The translations under genes were made by a program, and so were the position numbers. A DNA stretch of 13,705 nucleotides from Clostridiales bacterium (GTDB lineage: Bacteria > Bacillota > Clostridia > Oscillospirales > Oscillospiraceae), in assembly GCA_003533405.1 (NCBI GenBank), contig DQDL01000023.1, positions 6,445 through 20,149 on the forward strand, written 5' to 3'. A model generated the notes under the pieces. It did no database searches. It was given only the letters and a program-made list of their open reading frames with translations, and had not been told where the DNA came from. Below are positions 6,064 to 13,019 of this stretch, in pieces; position 1 is the first letter of the stretch, and every line of letters begins with the position of its first letter.

Positions 6064-7536
6064 ATGGACGACCTTAAAATAAGGAAAAGAAACCTGATCA
6101 TGTTCCCCCTCGGCACAGTCGGCCGTGACATGGTGTACTTCCTGTTCACCAGCTGTATCATGACCTTCGTTCTGTTCACCCGTGACCTCACCAACGCACA
6201 GTTCGGTGCGATAACCGCCATCGTTGTCGCCGCCAGAATTTTCGATGCGCTCAACGACCCCATTATGGGCAATATAATCGAGCGTACCCGCACCCGCTGG
6301 GGCAAGTTCAAGCCCTGGCTCGTCATCGGCATAATCTCGACCTCCGTCGTCGTGTATCTTGCCTTCAACACCGACCTTCAGGGCTGGAGCTTCGTGTGGT
6401 TCTTCGGCGTTATCTATTTCCTGTATTCCATTGCCTACACCATGCATGATATCTCCTACTGGGGCATGGTACCTGCGCTGTCGTCGGATGCAAACGCAAG
6501 AAACCAGTTCGCCTCCCGTGCAACGCTGTTTGCCGGCATCGGCGGTACGCTCGCAAGCGTGCTCATCCCCATGTTCACCATCGGCGACAAGGCCATCGGC
6601 GGCAGCACCACCACCGCTTACGGCGTTATTTCGCTCATCATCTGCATCATTGCTCCGCTGTTTTTGTGCTTCACCATCTTCGGCGTGCGTGAAAAGCGCG
6701 AGTACAACGACGCACCCCCGGTGAGCCTTAAAAAGATATGGAAGTCCATAACCGGCAACGATCAGCTGCTGTGGATAAGCCTCATTTTCCTGCTCCAGCA
6801 GATAGGCAACGGCCTCATCGTCGGCGGTATCGGCTCGACATACATTTACTTTGACTTCGGCTACAACGGCGGTCTGTTCTCGCTGTTTACCATCGTCGGT
6901 ATGTCCGTCACCGCTTTCCTCATGATCTTCTACCCCGCCATCTCCCGCAAGATACCCCGAAAAAAATTCATGGGTATACTGCTTGCCGTCTCCATGGTCG
7001 GCTATGCGTTCATGCTCATCGCAGGTCTTTCAATGCCCGCCGAGATGCCCAAGTTCTGGGTCGTCACCGTGGGCTACATGCTCTCGAACTTCGGCCAGTA
7101 TGGCTTCTACCTCGTCATGATGATATCCATCATCAACACCGTTGAGTACAACGAATACCTCTCCGGCGACCGTGACGAGGCTATCATCGCCTCGCTGCGC
7201 CCGTTCCTTACGAAGATGAGCTCTGCGCTCATCGTGCTCATCACCAATGTCGCATACATGATCTTCGGCGTCACCAAGTACACCAACAGGATATCCGACC
7301 TTGAAAACGAGTGTGCAAGAAGCCTCATCACCGAGCAGGACAAGATAAGCTCCATCGGAAGTGTCATAAACGGCATTGAGCCGGGCAAGACCCTTGCTCT
7401 GCTCATCTGCATGGTCGTCATTCCCTGCGTGCTCATGCTCCTGTCGTACATTCTGTACAAGAAGCACTACAAGTTAGATGAGGACGAATATGAGCGCATC
7501 TGCGGTGAGCTCGACGCCCGCAAGCGGACGGCATGA
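6064..7536 (+). CDS. GPH-family (MelB-like) cation:sugar symporter
   Basis: This is a 490-residue, 12-helix membrane transporter of the glycoside-pentoside-hexuronide:cation symporter family. The MelB cation site is present as ARIFDALNDPIMG (R58, D61, N64, D65, matching MelB R52, D55, N58, D59), with T126 as the MelB T121 counterpart. The sugar-site acids also match: R21-D22 for MelB K18-D19, and D129 with W133 for D124 and W128. The family hallmark RTRTRWGKFKPW (74-85) is intact. The reading frame extends upstream to 5968, but the ATG at 6064 has AGGAG eight bases before it and fits the family N-terminus, so it is chosen. It overlaps the deacetylase gene by ATGA. A sugar or glycoside substrate and coupling to Na+ or H+ follow from the family; the actual sugar is unknown. 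Confidence 0.9.
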   Translation: MDDLKIRKRNLIMFPLGTVGRDMVYFLFTSCIMTFVLFTRDLTNAQFGAITAIVVAARIFDALNDPIMGNIIERTRTRWGKFKPWLVIGIISTSVVVYLAFNTDLQGWSFVWFFGVIYFLYSIAYTMHDISYWGMVPALSSDANARNQFASRATLFAGIGGTLASVLIPMFTIGDKAIGGSTTTAYGVISLIICIIAPLFLCFTIFGVREKREYNDAPPVSLKKIWKSITGNDQLLWISLIFLLQQIGNGLIVGGIGSTYIYFDFGYNGGLFSLFTIVGMSVTAFLMIFYPAISRKIPRKKFMGILLAVSMVGYAFMLIAGLSMPAEMPKFWVVTVGYMLSNFGQYGFYLVMMISIINTVEYNEYLSGDRDEAIIASLRPFLTKMSSALIVLITNVAYMIFGVTKYTNRISDLENECARSLITEQDKISSIGSVINGIEPGKTLALLICMVVIPCVLMLLSYILYKKHYKLDEDEYERICGELDARKRTA

Positions 7537-8288
7537 GCATCTTAAAGCTTGTGCTGAAGGCGGCAGCGCCTCTGCCCGATATCGAGAAGTTTGAGCGCTA
7601 TCTTTTCATCGGCCCGCATCCGGACGATATCGAGATAGGCGCAGGCGCAACGGCGGCAAAGCTTGCGGCCATGGGTAAAAGCGTGTGCTTTCTAATTTGC
7701 CTTGACGGCCGCTACGGCTCGGAGACGGTACCGCCCGAGGAGCTTGTCGGGATACGCAAAAAGGAAGCTGCTGCATCGGCAAAAATGCTCGGCGTTTCGG
7801 ATGTACGGTTTTTGGAGCTATCCGACGGCGGCTTTTATGAGCCTGACGAGCTGCTGCACGGCATTGCGCAAATTGTCGGCGATTTCAGGCCCGATGTCAT
7901 ATTTGCGCCCGACCCCTGCGTCACGAGCGAGTGCCACGCCGACCATCTGAATGTCGGCAACGCCGCACGGCGCATTGCGTATTTTGCCCCGTATGCCGGC
8001 ATCATGCACGAGTACGGCGCAGAGGCTGCCCCCGTTGCCGCCTTGGCGTATTACATGACGGCAAAGGCAAACAGCTTCGTGAAAACGAACGGGTATTTGG
8101 ATAAGCAGCTTGATGCAATATTTACCTGCCACCAAAGCCAATTTCCCGGAGACAGCGGAGATGCGATAAAGCTGTATCTGAAGCTGCGCTCCGCCACCTT
8201 CGGTCTCCGCCGCCTATCCCCATCCGCCGAGGGCTTCCGTGTCCTCACCCAAACCCACATGCACTGTCTCCCCGAAATGGGGGATTAG
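7533..8288 (+). CDS. PIG-L/LmbE-type zinc-dependent N-deacetylase
   Basis: This is a 251-residue cytoplasmic protein of the PIG-L family, which removes acetyl groups from N-acetylglucosamine-type compounds (MshB, BshB, PIG-L). The zinc motif GPHPDDIEIGAG gives H29 and D32 as ligands and D31 as general base, and HADH (135-138) supplies the third ligand H138 and the catalytic-site H135, as in MshB. No signal peptide or membrane segment is seen. Its ATG overlaps the symporter stop (ATGA), so the two are translationally coupled, and a strong terminator follows. The simplest reading is that an acetylated sugar brought in by the symporter is deacetylated here. A thiol-pathway (BshB-like) role is less likely, because no BshA or BshC gene is nearby. 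The substrate is inferred. Confidence 0.88.
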   Translation: MSILKLVLKAAAPLPDIEKFERYLFIGPHPDDIEIGAGATAAKLAAMGKSVCFLICLDGRYGSETVPPEELVGIRKKEAAASAKMLGVSDVRFLELSDGGFYEPDELLHGIAQIVGDFRPDVIFAPDPCVTSECHADHLNVGNAARRIAYFAPYAGIMHEYGAEAAPVAALAYYMTAKANSFVKTNGYLDKQLDAIFTCHQSQFPGDSGDAIKLYLKLRSATFGLRRLSPSAEGFRVLTQTHMHCLPEMGD

Positions 8289-8292
8289 ATAG

Positions 8293-8331
8293 AAAAACAC
8301 AGTGGAAAAACTAATTTCCACTGTGTTTTTT
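8293..8331. terminator. Strong bidirectional intrinsic terminator
   Basis: A perfect 16-bp stem pairs 8293-8308 (AAAAACACAGTGGAAA) with 8315-8330, with a six-base loop AACTAA. On the plus strand it ends in TTTTTT, and on the minus strand in TTTTT. It lies between convergent genes: the deacetylase (plus) stops at 8288 and the SLH polysaccharide deacetylase (minus) stops at 8333. It serves both. Confidence 0.93.
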
Positions 8332-8332
8332 G

Positions 8333-10066
8333 TTATTTTAGTGCATCTTCCAATCTTGTGAGCATGACGGCCGCTTCGGCTCGGGTGATGGGGTAGCGTG
8401 GCCCTATCGTGCCGTCCTCGTAGCCCCGGACTACGCCGAGGGCGCACATGGCGTTCACGCTGTAGGCGATGCTCGGCTCGACGGCAGCTTTGTCGGAAAA
8501 TGCGTCTATCGCCGTCTTGTCAAGGCCGCTCAAGTCCTTGCCGAGGTGCTCAGCGTACCTTGTCAAAAATGCGCAGGTCTGCTCACGGGTCACGAGCTCA
8601 TCGGGCTCAAATTTGCCGTAGCCGCAGCCTATCGTTATGCCGCTTTTATACGCCCACTTGACGGCATCGTGATACTTTGCGCTCTCGGGCACATCGTCAA
8701 AGGGCATGTCGCCGCTCACCGTGGGGCTTCCCGCCATGCGGTAGAGCATCGTGACCAGCTGCGCTCTTGTCACGGCGCTGTGCGGCAAAAGCTTCGTTCC
8801 GGTCAGCTCAAGTATCCCCTCGCCTACAGCACGGTCGGCGGCGGCGTAGTACCAAATGCCGGGCTTTACATCGGTGTAGAGCTTGCCGGATGCGCCGTAG
8901 GTCGCCCAGACCGATGCGCTGGAGTAGTAGCCGCCGCCTATGCCCTTGACGGTGTAGACGGTATCGGGCACGGCGGTGAAGCTGCCGGTGTATCGTGCCG
9001 ACGAGCTCGTAGGCACAGCGCCGTTTGCGGTGTAGTAATAGCTTGCGCCGGCGGTCGTGCCGGTGAGCGTTATCTTGCCGTCGGCGGCGGTTATCTTGGG
9101 CGTTGCAAGCGTTGTGTAGCTTATCTTTTTCGACACGATGCCGGACTTAAAGCCGTTCCAGTACACGACGCTTATCGCCTTGACGATGGTCCTGTCGTTC
9201 ACCGAAAATGCGCCCTTATAGCGATACCCGTGCTCGGGCGTGGGGTCGGTGCCGTCGGTGGTGTAAATTATCCTTGCACGGCTGTCGCCCTTGATGACGA
9301 CCTTTTTGCCGCCGTCGGTCTGCTGATAGCTGATGACGGGGGCAGTCAGCGGCTTATCGGTGCCGTGTGAGGTCGGATAGACATCAAAATATATCTTGCC
9401 CGCAGTCGGCGTGATGCCCCGGCGCACCTGAAGCTCACTGAGCGTAACAAACTCATAGCCCTGCTTTTGCAGCGTATCGATGGCGTTGAGCGCTGCGGTG
9501 ACGGTCGTGCCGTACAGGTCGTGCATGAGGACTATCGAGCCGTCCCGTGCATACCTTATAAACATATTGTACGCCGAGTTTGCGTTGCGGCTTTCCCAGT
9601 CACGGGTATCGACCGACCAGTAGTAGCACGGTGTGTTGGCCGTACTCAGGACTCTGTCGTTGTAGCCGCCGTAGGGCGGGCGCAGGCAGTAGGAAAGGTC
9701 ATAGCCGATAGCGTCGTCGAGAATTTTATTTGTCTTATCAAGCTGCGACTTAATATCGGAGTTTTTAAGATTTGTCAGCAGCGCATGGTCGTAGGTGTGG
9801 CTGCAAATCTGATGCCCCTCCTCGTACGCTCGTTTGACGAGCGAGGGGTTGCGCTTGGCATTCTGCCCCGTCATAAAAAAGCTTACATGCGCACCACGGG
9901 CCTTGAGCCCGTCGAGAAGCCTGCCGGTATTGGCGGCGCTCGGGCCGTCATCAAAAGTGAGCGCAATGAGCTTCGTGCTTCCGACGGCCTGCGCATTAGG
10001 CGGCATTATCCCGACAAGCAGCAATACGGTCAGCAGCACGGCGGTTATCTTTGTAAATTTTCTCAT
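8333..10066 (-). CDS. Exported polysaccharide deacetylase with chitobiase-like modules and three SLH repeats
   Basis: This 577-residue protein has a Sec signal peptide (cleavage likely after AQA27) and sits on the cell wall. The NodB domain (about 30-215) is complete: TFDDGP with D39 and D40, the metal histidines SHTYDH (H90, H94), RPPYG (129-133), DTRDW (153-157) and LMHD (H182). Two chitobiase/FN3-like modules follow (about 268-315, with IYTTDGTDPTP, and about 343-390). Three SLH repeats (about 397-448, 455-507, 522-573) have the cell-wall-binding motifs TRAQ, TREQ and TRAE. NodB enzymes of this type remove N-acetyl groups from peptidoglycan or chitin-like sugars; SLH repeats bind secondary cell-wall polymer, so peptidoglycan GlcNAc deacetylation at the envelope is most likely. 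The ATG at 10066 has only a weak GGGGA site. It converges on the deacetylase unit and diverges from the hydrolase unit. Confidence 0.93.
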   Translation of the reverse strand: MRKFTKITAVLLTVLLLVGIMPPNAQAVGSTKLIALTFDDGPSAANTGRLLDGLKARGAHVSFFMTGQNAKRNPSLVKRAYEEGHQICSHTYDHALLTNLKNSDIKSQLDKTNKILDDAIGYDLSYCLRPPYGGYNDRVLSTANTPCYYWSVDTRDWESRNANSAYNMFIRYARDGSIVLMHDLYGTTVTAALNAIDTLQKQGYEFVTLSELQVRRGITPTAGKIYFDVYPTSHGTDKPLTAPVISYQQTDGGKKVVIKGDSRARIIYTTDGTDPTPEHGYRYKGAFSVNDRTIVKAISVVYWNGFKSGIVSKKISYTTLATPKITAADGKITLTGTTAGASYYYTANGAVPTSSSARYTGSFTAVPDTVYTVKGIGGGYYSSASVWATYGASGKLYTDVKPGIWYYAAADRAVGEGILELTGTKLLPHSAVTRAQLVTMLYRMAGSPTVSGDMPFDDVPESAKYHDAVKWAYKSGITIGCGYGKFEPDELVTREQTCAFLTRYAEHLGKDLSGLDKTAIDAFSDKAAVEPSIAYSVNAMCALGVVRGYEDGTIGPRYPITRAEAAVMLTRLEDALK

Positions 10067-10099
10067 ATCCCGTTCCCCGAAAAGTTTTTATATGCAAAT

Positions 10100-10128
10100 A
10101 TTGTACAGTCAAGACAATATTATGTCAA
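10100..10128 (-). promoter_or_regulatory. Sigma-A promoter of the SLH polysaccharide deacetylase
   Basis: On the minus strand, perfect -35 TTGACA (10123-10128), a 17-bp spacer and -10 TACAAT (10100-10105). The start near 10093 leaves a leader of about 27 bases. It is back to back with the plus-strand promoter at 10137-10165, with 8 bp between the two -35 boxes. Confidence 0.85.
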
Positions 10129-10136
10129 CAAGGTAC

Positions 10137-10165
10137 TTGCCTGTTTTTGAAAAATATTTTATAAT
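10137..10165 (+). promoter_or_regulatory. Sigma-A promoter of the hydrolase-nucleotidyltransferase unit
   Basis: -35 TTGCCT (10137-10142), a 17-bp AT-rich spacer with T and A runs, and a perfect -10 TATAAT (10160-10165). Start is expected near 10172, giving a leader of about 33 bases with an AGGAG ribosome binding site. Confidence 0.83.
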
Positions 10166-10204
10166 CGTCACAAACAGCAAATAAAATGTAAGGAGAAAAT
10201 TGAT

Positions 10205-11674
10205 ATGATGCCTCTGAGACATTATTTTGACGGAACCAACGGTGTTGCCATTGAGGGTGATGTACCGGTGAGCATGCTCGTGTCCTCGGATAAGCGCCCC
10301 GATGCCATCGAGACCGTGTATTTCAGATATTCCGACCGCTTTTTTGATAAATCCGCCTGCTCGTACGACCACGAGCTTGCGATGATGTCGCTTGGCATGA
10401 GCATGTCGGCGTTCACCTACAAGGTGTCGGGCGATAAGTATATCCGCAGTCTGCTCAACACCATCGGCTGCGACGAACGCAGCATCAAAACGCACAAGTA
10501 CGAGGTCACCAAGGCGTCCGACGATAGCTGCGCATACGCCTTTGCCGCAAAAACGCTGGGTGACGGCTACCACCTCATCCCCGTTGTCATCCGCAGCCAC
10601 CACTACGGCGGCGAGTGGGTCAGCAACGCACATGTCGTTGACGAGACCTGCCCGGACTACGCCATGGGCTTCAAGACGGCGGCCGACAGCGTGTATGATG
10701 CGCTGAACAGATACATAGACAATCATGGCTTTGACCGTCAGAAGATCAAAGTTTGGATAACGGGCTTCAGCCGCGGTGCTGCGGTGTCAAATCTCTTGGG
10801 CGCCAAGCTCACCTTTGAAAGCGGCATATCAAAGGACAACATTTTTGTCTACACCTTCGCTGCCCCCCTCACGGTATTCGACCGTGCGGCGGCATACACC
10901 GACAACATCTTTAACATCGTTTCCGAGATAGACGCCGTGCCCCGTGTTCCCCTCGCCTACTGGGGCTTCACCCGCTTCGGAACAACGCTGTACCTGCCGT
11001 GTAAGGCAAGGCGAGGCGCCGAGGAGTACGAGAAGCTCAAGGAGAAGATGATAGTCGAGTTTAACGACATCATGGCGCAGATCGGTCTGCCGGATGCCAA
11101 GTACGAGCCTATCGCCGATCAGGAGATAGCGCTCGACCTGCTGTTTGAGTATCTGGACGATCTGCTCGACACGCCGGAAAAGTATGCGGAAGGCGGGTAT
11201 CAGGGCATTTTGATGGACTATATGAACAGCAAGTTCGGCGGAAGCGAGTTTGAGCCGAGGATGTTTCTCAAATTCCTGCTCGACGGCAACGAGGAGCTTG
11301 CAAACGATGTGTGCTCGCTCATCGAGGACTGGAACGATATCGGCGCATTTGAAAAGGTGCAGCGCATAGGCAGGCTGCCGTCAAAGCGCAAGCAGGGTGA
11401 CGGCGACAGAACACCGGCATCGGAGCTGCTTTCGATGGGACTGAGCATTTTGGTACGCTATGCAACGAAGCTCACGGCAAACAAGGTCACGAACGGCGAT
11501 CAGGATTATTACTACGAGCAGCTTGTGACCATGCTCGTCGACGCATACCACAACGGCTGCGACTCGGCGATACTCATGCAGCACTGGCCGGAGGTGTACC
11601 TGTCGTGGCTGCGCTCGGGCGATGAGAAAACCCTGTTCCGCACAACGAGCTATACAAAGATAAGCGTAAAATAA
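10205..11674 (+). CDS. Cytoplasmic lipase class 3-like alpha/beta hydrolase
   Basis: This 489-residue protein has the nucleophile elbow ITGFSRGAAVSN, with Ser189 inside G-F-S-R-G, as in class 3 lipases and related alpha/beta hydrolases. The strand and turn YTFAAPLTVFD (about 216-226) and the segment NIVSEIDAVPRVPL, giving Asp243 as the likely acid, follow in the usual order. H460 in QHWPEVYLSWL is a candidate histidine for the triad. The N-terminal 180 residues and the 250-450 acidic, helical insert are not recognisable domains. No signal peptide or membrane helix is seen, so it should act in the cytoplasm. ATG at 10205 has AGGAG nine bases upstream. An 18-bp gap to the nucleotidyltransferase suggests one transcript. 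The hydrolase fold is fairly sure; the substrate (lipid, ester or peptide) is unknown. Confidence 0.78.
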   Translation: MMPLRHYFDGTNGVAIEGDVPVSMLVSSDKRPDAIETVYFRYSDRFFDKSACSYDHELAMMSLGMSMSAFTYKVSGDKYIRSLLNTIGCDERSIKTHKYEVTKASDDSCAYAFAAKTLGDGYHLIPVVIRSHHYGGEWVSNAHVVDETCPDYAMGFKTAADSVYDALNRYIDNHGFDRQKIKVWITGFSRGAAVSNLLGAKLTFESGISKDNIFVYTFAAPLTVFDRAAAYTDNIFNIVSEIDAVPRVPLAYWGFTRFGTTLYLPCKARRGAEEYEKLKEKMIVEFNDIMAQIGLPDAKYEPIADQEIALDLLFEYLDDLLDTPEKYAEGGYQGILMDYMNSKFGGSEFEPRMFLKFLLDGNEELANDVCSLIEDWNDIGAFEKVQRIGRLPSKRKQGDGDRTPASELLSMGLSILVRYATKLTANKVTNGDQDYYYEQLVTMLVDAYHNGCDSAILMQHWPEVYLSWLRSGDEKTLFRTTSYTKISVK

Positions 11675-11692
11675 CAGATCGGAGATAGATTT

Positions 11693-12607
11693 ATGGATAA
11701 AACTTTAGTCGTGATGGCAGCCGGACTCGGCTCGCGCTACGGCGGTGTCAAGCAGATAGAGCGCCTCGGCCCGGACGGCGAGATACTCATGGAGTATGCC
11801 ATTTATGACGCAGTGGCAGCAGGCTTCAATAAGCTTGTTTTGATAGTCAAGCCCGAGATACTGGACGATGTCAAGGCGCTATTCGGCGACCGCATCGAGC
11901 GCAGCACAGGCATAAAGATCGACTACGCCCTCCAGACCTCCGACCGCTTCACCGAGGCAAGGCCCGAGTTTTCGCATCGAGCCAAGCCCTTTGGCACGGT
12001 GCACGCCGTTTTGTGCGCAAAGGAGCTTATAAAAACGCCGTTTGCGGTCATAAATGCCGACGACTACTACGGCACGGAAGCTTTTAAGACCATCTCCGCT
12101 GAGCTCGAAAAGCTGCACGGCGCAGATGAGGCCACGATGGTGGCGTATCGCCTTGAAAACACCGTGAGCAAGTTCGGCACGGTCACAAGAGGCGTGTGCA
12201 TCGCCGAAAACAATATCCTTAAAAAAGTCAAGGAGACATATAAGATAAAGCTTATGCCCGATGGCACGATAAGGGATACCTCCGAGACCGAGGACGGCCC
12301 CGTGCTTGCGCCGGATACACTCGTTTCCATGAACCTTTGGGGCTATCATCAGGATATCCTCCCCGTGATGGAAAGGTATTTTGCCGACTTCCTCGCCGCT
12401 CTGCCGGAGGATAATTTGAAGGCCGAGTGTCTGCTGCCGGTCATGATGGACGATCTGACCGCAAAGGGCGAGATAAGCATTTCCGTCCTCAGCACCCGTG
12501 ACCGCTGGTTCGGTCTTACCTACCACGAGGATAAGCCCGGTGCGGTCGAGGCGCTGACCCGGCTGCACGAAAACGGCACCTATCCCCCGACACTTTGGAA
12601 CAACTAA
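11693..12607 (+). CDS. Sugar-phosphate-type nucleotidyltransferase
   Basis: This 304-residue protein belongs to the NTP_transferase (GlmU/RmlA-like Rossmann) family, which joins an NTP to a phosphorylated sugar or alcohol and releases diphosphate. The nucleotide loop VMAAGLGSRYGGVKQ (7-21) has the G-x-G-S-R and Lys20 signature. KPFGTVHAVLCAKE (98-111) is the base-binding region and INADDYYG (120-127) holds the metal-binding Asp123. The C-terminal part (about 205-300) is not a left-handed beta-helix, so it is not GlmU. GGAG lies eight bases before the ATG. It is the second gene of a unit with the lipase-like hydrolase and ends at a terminator. The sugar and nucleotide are not predictable from sequence alone. 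Confidence 0.85.
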   Translation: MDKTLVVMAAGLGSRYGGVKQIERLGPDGEILMEYAIYDAVAAGFNKLVLIVKPEILDDVKALFGDRIERSTGIKIDYALQTSDRFTEARPEFSHRAKPFGTVHAVLCAKELIKTPFAVINADDYYGTEAFKTISAELEKLHGADEATMVAYRLENTVSKFGTVTRGVCIAENNILKKVKETYKIKLMPDGTIRDTSETEDGPVLAPDTLVSMNLWGYHQDILPVMERYFADFLAALPEDNLKAECLLPVMMDDLTAKGEISISVLSTRDRWFGLTYHEDKPGAVEALTRLHENGTYPPTLWNN

Positions 12608-12612
12608 GATGC

Positions 12613-12651
12613 AAAAAATACCCGCTGTGCGTTTCACACAGCGGGTATTTT
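12613..12651. terminator. Bidirectional intrinsic terminator
   Basis: A perfect 15-bp stem, AAAATACCCGCTGTG (12615-12629) with its complement (12637-12651), and a seven-base loop. The plus strand ends in TATTTTG and the minus strand in six Ts, the stronger tract. It lies between the convergent nucleotidyltransferase (plus) and zinc-ribbon (minus) genes and ends both. Confidence 0.9.
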
Positions 12652-12660
12652 GTCTGTTAA

Positions 12661-12897
12661 TCATTCCTTGTTGTCAAGCCAATCGGCGACCTTTGCTTCG
12701 TCGATGTCAAGACCTCCGGAAATGAATGCAACGGCCTCATTAAAATTCATGGCTCTCAGGCGTGCATAGTTGCTCGCACCGGTGCCGGGGCCTTCTTCCA
12801 GTCTGCCTTCGATGTAGCCGCACTCGTAGCACATGTTGAGCGCATACTTGCGGTGGGTATCGAGGGTCATTTCATGTCCGCAGCGGGGGCATTTCAT
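12661..12897 (-). CDS. Small zinc-ribbon protein of unknown function
   Basis: This 78-residue protein has an N-terminal zinc ribbon with C3-x2-C6 (KCPRCG) and C23-x2-C26 (MCYECG), sixteen residues apart, which fits a treble-clef or ribbon metal site. A helical, acidic C-terminal half follows (RLRAMNFNEAVAFISGG, then LDIDEAKVADWLDN). The family is not recognised. A role in nucleic acid or protein contacts is possible from the ribbon, but not shown. The ATG at 12897 has a very strong site, GGAGG eight bases upstream, and a promoter of its own. It is 122 bp downstream of dus on the same strand and may also receive read-through from it. Confidence 0.8.
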   Translation of the reverse strand: MKCPRCGHEMTLDTHRKYALNMCYECGYIEGRLEEGPGTGASNYARLRAMNFNEAVAFISGGLDIDEAKVADWLDNKE

Positions 12898-12949
12898 AAC
12901 AAGATCCTCCTCTTTCCTCTATTTTGTTCACCTTACGGTAGTAAGATAG

Positions 12950-12978
12950 ATTATATGCCAAGTTTGGCGTTTAAGCAA
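12950..12978 (-). promoter_or_regulatory. Promoter of the zinc-ribbon gene, with a palindrome in the spacer
   Basis: On the minus strand, -35 TTGCTT (12973-12978), a 17-bp spacer and a perfect -10 TATAAT (12950-12955). The spacer contains the palindrome GCCAA-AC-TTGGC (12957-12968), a shape typical of a dimeric repressor site. A smaller repeat CTTAC-n4-GTAAG (12932-12945) lies at the expected start. Regulation is inferred from position. Confidence 0.75.
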
Positions 12979-13019
12979 TAGCTACACTCGTTTTTGTGTA
13001 CAAAAAACGGTCGATTTTG

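Noticed and set aside
8546..9370. A 274-codon open frame on the plus strand
   Set aside because: It is antisense to the SLH polysaccharide deacetylase, with no domain and no promoter or binding site.
12989..13009. Near-palindrome CGTTTTTGTGTACAAAAAACG after dus
   Set aside because: It was considered as the dus terminator, but it has no GC-rich stem and no T tract on the minus strand. It may be chance AT symmetry.
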